Shown here one piece after another: positions 9,207 to 19,089 of a stretch of 64,000 nucleotides of DNA. How positions within the stretch are numbered: the first letter of the stretch is position 1; the number at the start of each line of letters is the position of its first letter. Made by a program: the position numbers and the translations under genes. The notes under the pieces are model-generated. The model saw nothing but the letters and a program-made list of their open reading frames with translations, did not search any database and had not been told where the DNA came from. Where the stretch lies: contig CALHAI010000004.1 in NCBI GenBank assembly GCA_937934295.1, positions 62,001 to 126,000 on the forward strand, given 5' to 3'. The stretch comes from an uncultured Blastocatellia bacterium (lineage in GTDB: Bacteria > Acidobacteriota > Blastocatellia > HR10).

Positions 9207-9884
9207 TCACCTCCAGAGGAAGAGCAGAATGAAGAGATACACCCACAACCCGTCCATGAAATGCCAGTACAGGGCCGCCGCACTCACCAAGGCGTTGTAG
9301 TGCTTCAGGCGGTCAGGCGTTCCCATTAAGATCAAGCGCCGGTGCCAACCGCGCGACGTGATGTATCCCAGTCCACAGATTCCCCCGAGGATGTGGACGC
9401 CGTGCGCCGCCGTCAGCAGATAGAAGAACGAGCTGTGCGGATTCGTGTTCAGATAAATACCTTGAGCAGCCAATTGCCGCCACGCACCATATTGACCGGC
9501 GAGGAAGAGCAGACCCAGGGCCATCGTCACCGAGAGTCCTCGCAAGCCCTCCCGCACCGCTCCGTGCCGGAGAAAGAGACGCGAACGATGTAACGTCGCG
9601 CTGCTCGCCAACAGCACGAGCGTATTCGCCCACAGGATCGTCGGCGGATCGAGCGGCTGCCAATCTCCGCCAAGCCCTTGTCGCACGATGTACGCGCTCG
9701 TGAATCCGAGGAACAACATGCCGATCGAGGCGAGCGCGAAGAACATGGCCAAGCGGTAACCTCCTTCGGGCAAGCTCGGAGGGCGCTCTCCACCTCTCCG
9801 TCCGCCATCATCGGGGCGACCCGGCGGTCGCGAGCCGACGGCGATCCTCTCAATATCCGTGAGCGAAGTGATCGTCTTGGCCAT
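9207..9884 (-). CDS. Cytochrome c oxidase subunit III (first copy)
   Basis: Subunit III-type protein of 226 residues. A soluble, Arg/Gly-rich N-terminus of about 45 residues precedes five hydrophobic segments. Key motifs are YRLAMFFALASIGMLFLGF, the FYLLTAAHGVHILGG helix and the closing LYWHFMDGLWVYLFILLF. It begins 4 bp after the ctaD stop, so the start MAKTITS is supported by tight operon spacing. It differs enough from its downstream neighbour to be an old paralogue rather than a recent duplicate. Confidence 0.9.
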   Translation of the reverse strand: MAKTITSLTDIERIAVGSRPPGRPDDGGRRGGERPPSLPEGGYRLAMFFALASIGMLFLGFTSAYIVRQGLGGDWQPLDPPTILWANTLVLLASSATLHRSRLFLRHGAVREGLRGLSVTMALGLLFLAGQYGAWRQLAAQGIYLNTNPHSSFFYLLTAAHGVHILGGICGLGYITSRGWHRRLILMGTPDRLKHYNALVSAAALYWHFMDGLWVYLFILLFLWR

Positions 9885-9888
9885 CGTC

Positions 9889-11652
9889 CTAGGACTTCGC
9901 GGGCGCCGGCGGGGCCGTCTGAAGGAGGTAATCCTCAGCCGCTCCCGGCACGCTGTACTCATACGGACCATGATGGACGACGGGCGTCTGCGGCCCAAAG
10001 TTGTCATGCGGCGGTGGAGAGGGAACCGTCCATTCAAGCGTCGTCGCGCGCCAGGGGTTCGTCTCCGCTTTCTGGCCCTTCCAGATGGACCAGAAGAAGT
10101 TGAAGAAGAAGAGCAATTGCGCCCCCGCCGTGATCAAAGCCGCAATCGTGATGAAGACGTGAATGGGCTGTAAGGGCGTGAGGAAGTCGAAGCCCACCGT
10201 CTCCGCATATCGCCGCGGATGTCCGGCGATCCCCAAGATGTGCATCGGGATGAAGATAGCATAGATGCCGATGAACGTGAGCCAGAAATGGAGCTTCCCG
10301 AGCGTGTCGTTCATCATGCGGCCGAACATCTTCGGGAACCAGTAATACGTCCCCGCGAAGATGCCAAAGATCGCCGCAACGCCCATGATGAGGTGAAAAT
10401 GCGCCACGACGAAGTACGTATCGTGCATCAGGATATCGAGCGATGTCTGTCCCAGAATGATGCCCGAGAGCCCGCCGGTGACGAAGATCGAGACGAAGCC
10501 GAGGGCGAAGAGCATGGGGACGGTGAAGCGAATCCGCGCCTTGTAGAGCGTCGCCAACCAGTTGAACGTCTTGATCGCCGAGGGCACGCCGATTGACAGC
10601 GTCAGGAGCGAAAAAGCGATCGCCGAATACGGGCTCATCCCACTCACGAACATATGGTGGCCCCACACTAGGAAGCCAAGTAGGCCGATGGCGAAGATCG
10701 CCGTGACCATCGCGCGATAACCGAAGATCGGCTTGCGGGCGAACGTGGAGAGGACGTGCGATGTGATCCCCATGCCCGGGAGGATCGCGATATAGACCTC
10801 AGGATGCCCGAAGAACCAGAAGAGATGCTGCCAAAGTAGCGGCGAACCGCCTTTGTGCGGCAGGATCTGATCACTGACAATGAGCCCGCCGGGAACGAAG
10901 AAGCTCGTCCCTGCCACGCGATCCAGAAGCAGCAGGATGCCCCCGGCCAGCAGCACCGGGAAGGCCAGAAGCGCGAGCACGGCCGTCGTGAACCACGCCC
11001 AAACGGTCAGCGGGAGCCGCGTCATCGCCATGCCCTTGGTGCGGAGATTGAGCGTCGTCGTGATGAAGTTCAACGCGCCCAGGAGCGACGCGATGCAGAA
11101 GAGGGCGATGCTGAGGATCCACAGATTCTGCCCCATGCCAAGTCCGGGTCCGGCGATCTCCCCAATAGCGCTCAACGGCGCATAAGCCGTCCATCCGGAG
11201 ATCGGTGCCCCACCCGAGACGAAGAACGCCGCCATCAGCACGAGAAATCCGGCCAGTGTGACCCAGAAGGAGAGCATGTTCAAGACGGGAAAAGCCATGT
11301 CGTGCGCCCCAACTTGAATGGGCAGGAAGTAATTCCCGAATCCCCCAAGCGGCGCCGTCGTCAGCACGAAGAAGACCATGATCGTTCCATGCATCGTCAC
11401 AAGCGAGAGATAGAACTCGGGGCTGATCGTCCCTCCCGCCATCGCGTTCGGGAAGAGCTTCGCCAAAAGTGGCCAGCGTTCCGTCGGCCACGCCAACCGC
11501 AAGCGCATGTAGAGCGACAGAACGATCCCGATCGCGACAGCCGCCAGGGCCAAAAAGAGATACTGCAACCCGATCACTTTGTGATCGGTGCTGAAGATGT
11601 AACGTCGGATGAAGCCCTTCGGCGCCTCATGCGTCGCAACGGCCTGCCTCAT
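9889..11652 (-). CDS. ctaD: Cytochrome c oxidase subunit I
   Basis: Catalytic subunit that reduces O2 to water and pumps protons, with low-spin heme a and the heme a3/CuB centre. It has 587 residues and twelve or more helices. Visible residues include GHPEVY (the CuB His, the D-channel Glu and the cross-linked Tyr), WGHHMF (two CuB His), HFHLIMG (the heme a3 and heme a His) and a K-channel Lys in SAIKTFNWLAT. The GHPEVY Glu places it in the A1 type. In the D-channel entry segment (AHDMAFPVLNMLSFW) the Arg common in this loop is Val. It lies 98 bp after ctaC. Confidence 0.97.
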   Translation of the reverse strand: MRQAVATHEAPKGFIRRYIFSTDHKVIGLQYLFLALAAVAIGIVLSLYMRLRLAWPTERWPLLAKLFPNAMAGGTISPEFYLSLVTMHGTIMVFFVLTTAPLGGFGNYFLPIQVGAHDMAFPVLNMLSFWVTLAGFLVLMAAFFVSGGAPISGWTAYAPLSAIGEIAGPGLGMGQNLWILSIALFCIASLLGALNFITTTLNLRTKGMAMTRLPLTVWAWFTTAVLALLAFPVLLAGGILLLLDRVAGTSFFVPGGLIVSDQILPHKGGSPLLWQHLFWFFGHPEVYIAILPGMGITSHVLSTFARKPIFGYRAMVTAIFAIGLLGFLVWGHHMFVSGMSPYSAIAFSLLTLSIGVPSAIKTFNWLATLYKARIRFTVPMLFALGFVSIFVTGGLSGIILGQTSLDILMHDTYFVVAHFHLIMGVAAIFGIFAGTYYWFPKMFGRMMNDTLGKLHFWLTFIGIYAIFIPMHILGIAGHPRRYAETVGFDFLTPLQPIHVFITIAALITAGAQLLFFFNFFWSIWKGQKAETNPWRATTLEWTVPSPPPHDNFGPQTPVVHHGPYEYSVPGAAEDYLLQTAPPAPAKS

Positions 11653-11750
11653 CGCCTTCCCTCCTCACTCGTATCCTGATCCCCGTGCGCACCCCAAAAG
11701 GCGCGTTGATGGCGCGCCCGTCCTTTCCTCACTCTCGCTTGGCTCTCGCA

Positions 11751-12545
11751 TCACGGACTCGCTCGCTGCTGTAACCACCTCTCGAATTCCGGTTCGGGGA
11801 GGACCAAGAGGAATCCCCGCATCCGATGGTGAGTGAGTCCGCAGAGCTCCGCACAAGCGATCTCGAACTGACCCGTCTTTACCGCTTTGAAGTGAATGTT
11901 GATGGCCAACCCCGGAACAGCATCCTGCTTCATCCGTAAGGGCGGAACCCAAAAGCTGTGGATCACGTCCTTCGAGCGCAAGACGACGTGGATGTCTCGG
12001 TTCACCGGGATGGCCATCTGGTTCACCGTCACGATGTCATCGTGAGCGGCGGGATCGCTCAGGTCCAAGCCGACGGGATTATCCACATCATTGATCAGAT
12101 CCGTCCGCGTCCGACCGAATTTTCCGTCCGGACCGGGATATCGGATGTTCCATACGAACTGCTGCGCCGTGACCTCGACCTGAAGCGCACCCGGAGGCGG
12201 CGCATTCAGATGGAGCTTGGCCCATACGCGTTGTCCGAGAACGGCAAGAGAGAGGAAGACGACGGCCGTGATCGTCGTCCAGAGGACTTCGAGCCGTGGG
12301 CTGTCGTGCCAATAGCTAGCCCGTTCCTCCCCCTGTCGCCGATACCGGACGATGAAGAAAGCGAGCATCACTTGAGCCAAGGCGAACGCGATCCCAATGA
12401 TCGTGAGCGTGAGCATGAACTGCCGGTCAATGCTCGGGCCATGTTCGGAGATCGCTTCGGGGAACCACCAAAAACGTCCGGCGAACATGATGACTGTACC
12501 CAGGGTAATCACCCCGATGACCAACGCCAAGGCAAATCCCATCAT
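11751..12545 (-). CDS. ctaC: Cytochrome c oxidase subunit II
   Basis: Docks the electron donor and carries the binuclear CuA centre. Two membrane helices occur near residues 1-25 and 45-70, followed by a cupredoxin domain. The CuA ligands are visible: His in DVIHSFWVP, then CAELCGLTHHRM with Cys, Glu, Cys, His and Met. The C-terminus ends soon after the cupredoxin fold, so there is no fused cytochrome c domain; the electron donor must be a separate protein. Two adjacent ATGs (12545 and 12542) follow a GAGGT site. This is the first gene of the operon behind a near-consensus promoter. Confidence 0.95.
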   Translation of the reverse strand: MMGFALALVIGVITLGTVIMFAGRFWWFPEAISEHGPSIDRQFMLTLTIIGIAFALAQVMLAFFIVRYRRQGEERASYWHDSPRLEVLWTTITAVVFLSLAVLGQRVWAKLHLNAPPPGALQVEVTAQQFVWNIRYPGPDGKFGRTRTDLINDVDNPVGLDLSDPAAHDDIVTVNQMAIPVNRDIHVVLRSKDVIHSFWVPPLRMKQDAVPGLAINIHFKAVKTGQFEIACAELCGLTHHRMRGFLLVLPEPEFERWLQQRASP

Positions 12546-12586
12546 TTGACCTCGCCCTGCCCGTTCTCGCCCTGCTGAAGGCCCCT

Positions 12587-12616
12587 TGTATAGCACGACT
12601 CGAATGGCCTTGTCAA
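12587..12616 (-). promoter_or_regulatory. Sigma70-type promoter of the cox operon
   Basis: On the - strand a perfect -35 TTGACA (12611-12616) and a -10 TATACA (12587-12592) are separated by 18 bp. It ends about 42 bp before the ctaC start, so the leader is short. Confidence 0.75.
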
Positions 12617-12734
12617 CCGATCAAAACGGGCAGGCCGTGGCGAGGCCGAGAGCGCTTCAGGCCCAGGCCCATGTATGCTAAACTGGGAACGCCGCGCGCG
12701 CCGGAGACGTAGGATCACTGGGGAGGTCAGGCCT

Positions 12735-13691
12735 ATGGAGAACATCGAAGGTCTCGACGCTTTGAAGCGCGCTCTCTCGCGGAAAGCCCGCGAGCTGGAC
12801 GAGCGCTATCGCCTTCGGGAGAAGCTCACGAATATGGCGGCCACCGTGACCTCGGCTGCGCAAAAGAGCGCGGATCTTTTGGCCGATGGGCTTGAAGCCG
12901 CTCGTCAACGGATCGAAGGTTCGGAAGTCCGTGCCGGGGTTCGCGAGGATGTGGAGCGGACGGTGGAGGAGATTCGAGAGGGAGTCGAAGCGGCGGCCCA
13001 CGCGGCGCGCGAGAAGGCGGAAGCGTTCGCCCGCCGGATCGAAACGGAATATCGTCGTGTGGAGACGGTCGCGCGCGCCTTCGATCGCGCGACCCGCGCC
13101 GAGGAACATTTGCGCTCGGGATGGGAGCGCGTGCGCGCCTGGATCGCACAGAATCCGGGGAAGACGGCGGCCCTCACATTCTCCTTCATCGCGGGCGTGC
13201 GAGCCGGAAGCGCCTTTCCGCATCTGGGAGCCGCATTGCTCGGCGTCGGCGGAGCGCATCACTGGTTCTTCCACAGCGCGCTCGCTCCGTATGGATTGCG
13301 GCGCCTCACGGAGATGTATCTGGCCTATCTGCAGGAGCAGGAACGACTCCTGGCCGATGGGCGAATGGCGGAGGCCGAGCGGGCGCGGCTCGAGTTTCAA
13401 CGGGCGGTCACGCGATATGTCGGAGCGCCGCTGCTTGGCGTCTTCAGCATCACGTTGGGGGGGACGCTCATCGCCGAAAGTCTCTCTCCGGCGCGACTCA
13501 CCGGAGCTCCCATTGAACTGATCTTCGGCGGCAATCCGATCCTGGACAGCCTCTGGCTCTTCTCCAACGGTCTCATCTGCCTCCATAATGGCGTGCGCTT
13601 TTTCTTGATCGCTTTCGCGGAAGATGAGGACGTGCACCGAGTTGTTCGGGAGATTCGCGGCATGCTCCCCACGTTGGAGAGGCGTGCCTGA
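12735..13691 (+). CDS. Unknown coiled-coil membrane protein
   Basis: A 318-residue protein I do not recognise. Residues 1-135 are highly charged, Ala/Glu/Arg-rich and helical with heptad-like spacing, like apolipoprotein or late-embryogenesis-type amphipathic helices. Three or four hydrophobic or Gly-rich stretches follow (about 140-180, 240-270 and 285-305). GGGGAGGT about 8 bp before MENIEG decides the start. It is transcribed divergently from the cox operon with about 190 bp between starts and converges on the MetE-like gene. The shape would fit a protein that lies along a membrane surface, but this is a guess. Confidence 0.8.
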   Translation: MENIEGLDALKRALSRKARELDERYRLREKLTNMAATVTSAAQKSADLLADGLEAARQRIEGSEVRAGVREDVERTVEEIREGVEAAAHAAREKAEAFARRIETEYRRVETVARAFDRATRAEEHLRSGWERVRAWIAQNPGKTAALTFSFIAGVRAGSAFPHLGAALLGVGGAHHWFFHSALAPYGLRRLTEMYLAYLQEQERLLADGRMAEAERARLEFQRAVTRYVGAPLLGVFSITLGGTLIAESLSPARLTGAPIELIFGGNPILDSLWLFSNGLICLHNGVRFFLIAFAEDEDVHRVVREIRGMLPTLERRA

Positions 13692-13696
13692 CGGAT

Positions 13697-14698
13697 TCAT
13701 GCGAGGGTCGCGCGAACCCTCCCGACGGCCTCCACGATGACGCGCAGCTTCGCGATCGCTTCTTCGACCGTGCGCGTCTTCAAGCCGCAGTCGGGATCAA
13801 TCCACAGAGCCTCGGCCGGCACGACCTCCAAACCCTGCCGGATGCGCGCCACGACCGTCTCCACGTCTTCGATCACATGCGAATGCACGTCCACGACGCC
13901 GAAGCTCAAGTCCTTCGTGAATGGAGAACGCTTGAAGTGCTCCAGCAGGTCGAGATTACTGTTGGACATTTCCAGATCGAAATTGTCCACCGGCAGCGCG
14001 AGCATCTCCGGATAGATCTTCTCGAAGGCTCCGTAGCAGGCGTGGCTGATGAAATAGGCCGGAAGCCCATCGGTCACCATCTGCAACGCTTCGCGCGCAA
14101 GGGGCAATTCCTGAGGGCGGACCGAGAGCGCCGGCTCGTCAATCTGAATGATCCGCGCGCCCGCTTCGATCAAAGCTTCGACCTCCTTCCGAATCTCGCG
14201 CGCGAGGGCCAGGCACGTCGCTCGGCGGTCGGGGTAGTATTCATTGAAGCACCAGTCCATGACCGTGTACGGGCCGGTGAGCATGCCCTTGACCGGCTTT
14301 GCGGTCAAGCTCTGGGCGAAGCGCCACCAGGAGACCGTGATCGGCCGCTCCCATTTCACCTTGGAGACGATGATCGGCTTCCGATAGTACCGGTTCCCAT
14401 AAGAGCGGACGAAGCCACCGATCTCGAAGCCACGCATGTTCTCAGCGAAGTAGGTGACCATGTCCCCACGATATTGTTCGCCATCCACGAGGACGTCAAT
14501 CCCCAACTCCTCTTGCGTGCGAATCCAGAATTCGGTCGCGCGGCGTTCGAGGCGCTCTACCTCGTCGCGCGAGATGAGGCCTCGCGCCCATCGGGTGCGG
14601 GCCTGTTGCAGCTCATCGGGCTTTGGGAAACTGCCGACGGACGTCGTCGGCAGAAGTGGAAGGTCAAGGCCCAGAGCGCGCAGTTTCTCTCTGCTCAT
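13697..14698 (-). CDS. Short MetE-type methionine synthase, zinc-site member
   Basis: Cobalamin-independent methionine synthase family, only the C-terminal catalytic barrel (333 residues, against about 750 for classical MetE). The four zinc ligands expected in MetE are visible: His and Cys in SHACYG, Glu in FDLEMSNSN and Cys in DPDCGLKTR. The substrate motifs LLPTTSVGSFPK and IQIDEPAL are also present. Short core-MetE enzymes are known in archaea and some bacteria and may use methyl donors other than methyltetrahydrofolate; the donor here is unknown. The start overlaps the stop of the second MetE-like gene (ATGA), implying coupled synthesis. Confidence 0.85.
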   Translation of the reverse strand: MSREKLRALGLDLPLLPTTSVGSFPKPDELQQARTRWARGLISRDEVERLERRATEFWIRTQEELGIDVLVDGEQYRGDMVTYFAENMRGFEIGGFVRSYGNRYYRKPIIVSKVKWERPITVSWWRFAQSLTAKPVKGMLTGPYTVMDWCFNEYYPDRRATCLALAREIRKEVEALIEAGARIIQIDEPALSVRPQELPLAREALQMVTDGLPAYFISHACYGAFEKIYPEMLALPVDNFDLEMSNSNLDLLEHFKRSPFTKDLSFGVVDVHSHVIEDVETVVARIRQGLEVVPAEALWIDPDCGLKTRTVEEAIAKLRVIVEAVGRVRATLA

Positions 14699-15675
14699 CG
14701 TTTGAACCTCAGGCCGATGCGGACCAAGTGTTGGAGTTTCCGAAACGCGCGATCGCGCGGCAGGAACTCCAGCCCTGTCGAGGGGTTCAAATACGCCACC
14801 TCGCTGCGAATGGCCGGGAGCAGTCGCTCGAGCGCCGCAGCGACCTCGGCCTCCGGCTCCAACTTCGTATTCCGTCCGTCGATGAGGCCGAGGCCGAGCG
14901 CTTTGGCCGACCCCTCAACGGCGATTCGATCTATAAGCTGTGGGCTGGAGGTGAAGTCCAGACCGAGGACATCAACGGGGAGGTCCTGGAGCCGTTCGTA
15001 GAAGGACGAGACATCGCCGAAGGAGATGTAGAGGGCCAGACGGGCTGTCCCCTTCGCGCGCGCGAGCGCGCAAATCCCCGCAGCGAAGAGGTCAAAGTTG
15101 GCGCCGTCGAGCACGATCGCGGGTTCATCCACCTGAATGAGCTCGGCGCCAGCCGCCGCCAGATCGGCGATTTCCTCGGCCAAGATCGTCGCATAGTCCT
15201 CGACCCGTCGCTCCAAGTCACGATACTCCATCCGCTCAACCAACGAGAAGACGGCCAACGTATAGGGACCCGTCAAGACGGGCTTCACCGGCCGCGAGGA
15301 GATCGAACAGGCATATCGATACTCTTCGATGAGAATCGGACGTTCCCGAACGAGGCGATCCACCAGGATTGGCTGACGGAAGTAGAAGTTCGTATCGAAG
15401 TAGCGAAGGAGGCCGTTGATCTTCGTCCCTCTGAGCTTCCCCGCGATGTGGGAGATCGGATCGTACCACCGGATTTGCCCATCGGTCACCAGATCGAGCC
15501 CCGCTTCGATCTGTTCGGCGATGGCGCGACGGACCATCTCGTCTTCGGCACGACGAATATCGGCTTCGGTCACTTCCTGGCGATCGAAGCGGGCGAGCGT
15601 TTGGCGCAGGATTTGCAATTCGGGAGTATCGCCGATGCGCGGATAGCTGCCGGCATTGGTCAGGCTCAGATTCAT
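14695..15675 (-). CDS. MetE-family paralogue lacking zinc ligands
   Basis: A 326-residue protein of the same barrel family as its downstream neighbour ([24 protein letters not shown] and IQVDEPAI motifs). The zinc-binding positions are lost: the HxC region reads YISFGDVSS and the final Cys region reads [11 protein letters not shown]. It therefore resembles the non-catalytic N-terminal half of full-length MetE, encoded separately. It could bind folate or homocysteine, or scaffold the zinc-containing partner (inference). ATGA overlaps join it to proS upstream and to the zinc-site gene downstream. Confidence 0.82.
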   Translation of the reverse strand: MNLSLTNAGSYPRIGDTPELQILRQTLARFDRQEVTEADIRRAEDEMVRRAIAEQIEAGLDLVTDGQIRWYDPISHIAGKLRGTKINGLLRYFDTNFYFRQPILVDRLVRERPILIEEYRYACSISSRPVKPVLTGPYTLAVFSLVERMEYRDLERRVEDYATILAEEIADLAAAGAELIQVDEPAIVLDGANFDLFAAGICALARAKGTARLALYISFGDVSSFYERLQDLPVDVLGLDFTSSPQLIDRIAVEGSAKALGLGLIDGRNTKLEPEAEVAAALERLLPAIRSEVAYLNPSTGLEFLPRDRAFRKLQHLVRIGLRFKR

Positions 15676-17402
15676 CGAGCGAGCACCTCGCGAGTCTCTT
15701 CTTCGATGATCTTGCGGATGCGCGTGAGGGCGGTCTCCAGCGCGACGTCCTCGACCGCTCGGGTCCGGCGGCGGAGGATCTCGACCTGACCGCGCGCGAG
15801 CTTCTGCGGGCCAATGGTCACGCGAATCGGGATGCCGATGAGGTCCGCATCTTTGAATTTCACGCCCGCGCGCTCGTCACGATCGTCATACAGGACCTCG
15901 ATATTCGCCGCCAGCAGGTCGGTGTAGAGTCGCTCGGCGGCCGCGCGCTGCGCCGCGTCGGCCATGTTCACGGGAACGAGGATGACTTGAAAAGGCGCGA
16001 TCGTGATCGGCCAGATGATGCCCTCTGCGTCGTGAGAGAGTTCGACGGCTGCGGCCATGACGCGCTCGACGCCGATGCCATAGCTCCCCATGACGAGCGG
16101 CACGGCCTTCCCCTCCTGATTCAGGACGTAGGCGCCCATGGACTCGCTGTAGCGCGTGCCGAGTTTGAAGATGTGGCCGATCTCCAACCCCTTCCGAACA
16201 GTCAGCGTCCCCTCGCACTGCGGGCAGCCTTCGCCCATCTTCACCAGACGCAGATCGGCCCACTTCGTCACGCGGATGTCACGCTCCACATCCACGCCTC
16301 GCAGGTGGAAATCATCGCGATTGGCGCCAGTGACCATGTTGCGGCGTCCCCGCAGTGCGAAATCGGCCAAGATCGGATAGGCCGTGACGCCGACGGCCCC
16401 AATGCTCCCCGGATAGGCGCCCAACGCGGCCTTGATCTCCTCCGGATGCGCCGGACGGATGTGCATCGCGCCGGTTGCCTCAACCAGTTTCGTCTCGTTC
16501 AGCTCGTGATCGCCGCGCAGCAGAAGGAGCGTGAACTGATCGTCCAGGAAATAGGCGAGCGTCTTGATCTGCCGATCGGCCGGAGCACCACCGGGGAAGT
16601 CCTCCAGATCTTTGATCGTGCGCACGCCCGGGGTCGGGAACATCTCCGGCACCGGGAGCCCATCCGCATCCGCGATGTCCAGGATGCGGGAGGTCGCTTT
16701 CTCCGTGTTGGCCGCGTAACCGCACGCCTCGCAAAGTGCAATGTGGTCTTCGCCGGCGTCGGTGAGGACCATGAATTCGGCCGATTCCTGCCCCCCCATC
16801 GCTCCGGAAGACGCGTGGACGACGAGATACTTCAAGCCGCACCGGTCGAAGATGCGACAGTACGCCTCGTACTGATTCCGGTAGGCGCGGTCGAGTCCCT
16901 CCCAGTCGAGATCGAAGGTGTAGGCATCCTTCATGATGAACTCGCGAACGCGCAGGACGCCCGAACGCGGACGCGGTTCGTCGCGGAATTTCGTCTGAAT
17001 CTGATACCACACCTGGGGCAGTTGCTTATAGGAGCGCAATTCGTGACGTGCGATCGCCGTGAAGACCTCCTCGTGCGTCATGCCCAGGCAGAGCTCACTC
17101 CCTCGCCGATCACGCAGGCGGAACATGTTCTCGCCCATGATCTCCCAGCGCCCGGATTCTTTCCATAACTCCGCCGGATGGAGGGCGGGCAGGTGGAATT
17201 CTTGTCCGCCGATGCGATTCATCTCCTCACGAATGATCGTCATGATCTTCTGCATGACGCGCCAGGCCAGCGGCAAGAAGCTGTAGAGGCCCGAGGCGAG
17301 CTGCCGGATCATCCCCGCCCGCAGCAGCAGTTGATGGCTGACGACTTCGGCGTCCGCCGGAGTCTCGCGCACAGTCGGAATGAACGACTTCGACCACCGC
17401 AT
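15672..17402 (-). CDS. proS: Prolyl-tRNA synthetase (bacterial type, with editing domain)
   Basis: Charges tRNA-Pro. It has 576 residues, the usual bacterial length. Class II motifs are visible: motif 2 in [20 protein letters not shown] and motif 3 in [13 protein letters not shown]. The INS editing domain lies between them (about residues 225-405; [11 protein letters not shown]), and a C-terminal anticodon-binding domain starts with [21 protein letters not shown] about 4 bp before MRWSKSF supports the start. The 3' end overlaps the MetE-like gene by ATGA, so it leads the methionine pair. Confidence 0.96.
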   Translation of the reverse strand: MRWSKSFIPTVRETPADAEVVSHQLLLRAGMIRQLASGLYSFLPLAWRVMQKIMTIIREEMNRIGGQEFHLPALHPAELWKESGRWEIMGENMFRLRDRRGSELCLGMTHEEVFTAIARHELRSYKQLPQVWYQIQTKFRDEPRPRSGVLRVREFIMKDAYTFDLDWEGLDRAYRNQYEAYCRIFDRCGLKYLVVHASSGAMGGQESAEFMVLTDAGEDHIALCEACGYAANTEKATSRILDIADADGLPVPEMFPTPGVRTIKDLEDFPGGAPADRQIKTLAYFLDDQFTLLLLRGDHELNETKLVEATGAMHIRPAHPEEIKAALGAYPGSIGAVGVTAYPILADFALRGRRNMVTGANRDDFHLRGVDVERDIRVTKWADLRLVKMGEGCPQCEGTLTVRKGLEIGHIFKLGTRYSESMGAYVLNQEGKAVPLVMGSYGIGVERVMAAAVELSHDAEGIIWPITIAPFQVILVPVNMADAAQRAAAERLYTDLLAANIEVLYDDRDERAGVKFKDADLIGIPIRVTIGPQKLARGQVEILRRRTRAVEDVALETALTRIRKIIEEETREVLAR

Positions 17403-17462
17403 AGACCCCCCTCCGCCTTCCACGGCGAGTCAAGATATTTTACGCGAGCGACGGCGATTTGC

Positions 17463-18464
17463 CTAGGGCTGAGCGTCACATTCAGCGAGAAAGAGCGTTT
17501 CCAAAGCCAGTTGCCGATTGAGCTGGCGCCAGAGGTCGCGTCGCAAGGCGGCGAGCTTCTCCATGAAGCGCACGACGCGCGACGGGGGCCACCAGACGGC
17601 GAGCGATCGCAGGTGCGCGACGATGTCCGCGTTCACCACGTCGCCGGCCTCAAGCTGCAGGCGCAGCACGTCGGCGAGCACCTGTTCGAGGACGTCCAGT
17701 CGGCGCTCGAACTCCTCTCGATCCACGCGTCGTCCCAAGTATTCCGCTGCCCGAATGAGTCGCACGCGATCTCCCGCGCTCAACACGGCCAGCAGTTCCA
17801 AGGCCTCGCGGCGCATCTCCCGATAGACCGAGAGATCCATTGAGAGCGCCTTTCCAATCCGCCCCTCCGAAAGCCGCGCCAGAAGGCGAATCTCCTCCTC
17901 CGGACGCACAAAGCGCTTGCGAAGGAAGCCCTCGATCTCCGCCGTCTTGAGGGGAGTGAAGTGGTAGATCTGACATCGCGAGCGGATCGTCGGCAGCAGG
18001 CGAGCCAGTTGGCTGGTCAGGAGAATGAGCACAGATCCGGCCGGAGGCTCCTCCAGCGTCTTCAGCAGAGCGTTGGCCGCTTGCTCGGTCATCGTCTCGG
18101 CCTCGTCAATGATGAAGACGCGCCAGCGGGCCTCGAAGGGTTTTCGATAGGCGTGTTCGCACAGCGAGCGGATTTGTTCGATGCGGAGGAACGTCGTCTC
18201 CGGACGAACGACGAGCACATCCACGTGTTCGCCGCGCTCGATCTTTTGGCAGCTCGGACAGACGTCGCAACTGTCGGGAAGAGCGCGATCTCCCTCGAAT
18301 GCGTTCGGGCAATTGATCGTCTTGGCCAATGCGAGCGCGAATTGCCGCTTGCCCACGCCTTCGGGGCCGGAGAAAAGGAGCGAATGGCCAAGATGCCCTC
18401 CGCGCACAGCCCCTTGCAGAGCGCACTTCACGCGCTCGTTCCCTACCAGATCGCGAAAGGCCAT
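17463..18464 (-). CDS. holB: DNA polymerase III delta' subunit
   Basis: Clamp-loader subunit, an AAA+ protein of 333 residues. It shows a Walker A-like GPEGVGKRQ, a zinc-finger Cys cluster (CPN...SCDVCPSC), the DEAETMTEQAANALLKTLEEP Walker B region and TIRSRC at the sensor 1 arginine-finger position. The Walker A is close to functional consensus (GxxGxGK followed by R), unlike the degenerate site of E. coli delta'. It starts 6 bp after tmk, a common pairing in bacteria. Confidence 0.92.
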   Translation of the reverse strand: MAFRDLVGNERVKCALQGAVRGGHLGHSLLFSGPEGVGKRQFALALAKTINCPNAFEGDRALPDSCDVCPSCQKIERGEHVDVLVVRPETTFLRIEQIRSLCEHAYRKPFEARWRVFIIDEAETMTEQAANALLKTLEEPPAGSVLILLTSQLARLLPTIRSRCQIYHFTPLKTAEIEGFLRKRFVRPEEEIRLLARLSEGRIGKALSMDLSVYREMRREALELLAVLSAGDRVRLIRAAEYLGRRVDREEFERRLDVLEQVLADVLRLQLEAGDVVNADIVAHLRSLAVWWPPSRVVRFMEKLAALRRDLWRQLNRQLALETLFLAECDAQP

Positions 18465-18470
18465 CTCGGG

Positions 18471-19085
18471 TTACGTCCGAAGGATCGAGGCAACGGCCTC
18501 CCACACTCGGTACGCCGTGACCTCTTCCGCCTCAGCCGAGGAGATGACGCGCACGCGCTCAGGTTCGGCGCGCGCGATCTCCAGATACCCCGCTCGCACG
18601 CGATGGAGGAATTCCCCTCCGTTCCGCTCGAATCGATCCCATCGCTCCGCCGGACGCCGCCGCGCCAAGGCGATCTGGACGTCGCAGTCGAGCACGATCG
18701 TGAGATCGGGAAGAAGGCCTTCGGTCGCCCATCGGTTCACCGCGCGCACCAGCTCCAGAGGAAGGCCTCGCCCGTATCCCTGATAGGCGAGCGTCGCGTC
18801 CGAATAGCGGTCGGAGAGAACAATCCGACCCTCCGCGAGGGCCGGGCGGATGACCCGCATGACGTGCTCGGCGCGATCCGCCGCGTAGAGGAAGAGCTCG
18901 GCAAGTGGCCCCATCTCTTGCGCGAGCACCAGCTCGCGAAGGGCGGCCCCCAGCTCCGTCCCCCCGGGCTCTCGCGTCACCAGATGCGAGACACCCCGCC
19001 GCTCCAACTCGCGGGCCACGCGATGGAGCATCGTCGTCTTACCGCTCCCATCAATGCCCTCGAAGGTGATGAGCTTTCCACGCAT
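18471..19085 (-). CDS. tmk: Thymidylate kinase
   Basis: Phosphorylates dTMP to dTDP. The 204-residue length is typical. It has a P-loop FEGIDGSGKTTML, the DR(Y/E) motifs TREPGG and LSDRYSDATLAYQGYGRGL, and a LID region ALARRRPAERWDRFE. I start it at MRGKLITFEG because the P-loop must lie near the N-terminus and the ATG is 4 bp after the hfq stop. An upstream in-frame extension lies inside hfq and is rejected. Confidence 0.95.
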   Translation of the reverse strand: MRGKLITFEGIDGSGKTTMLHRVARELERRGVSHLVTREPGGTELGAALRELVLAQEMGPLAELFLYAADRAEHVMRVIRPALAEGRIVLSDRYSDATLAYQGYGRGLPLELVRAVNRWATEGLLPDLTIVLDCDVQIALARRRPAERWDRFERNGGEFLHRVRAGYLEIARAEPERVRVISSAEAEEVTAYRVWEAVASILRT

Positions 19086-19089
19086 GGGC

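Noticed and set aside
17403..17462. SAM or T-box riboswitch before proS and the MetE pair
   Set aside because: Only about 60 bp separate proS from holB, too little for either element, and no conserved core was seen.
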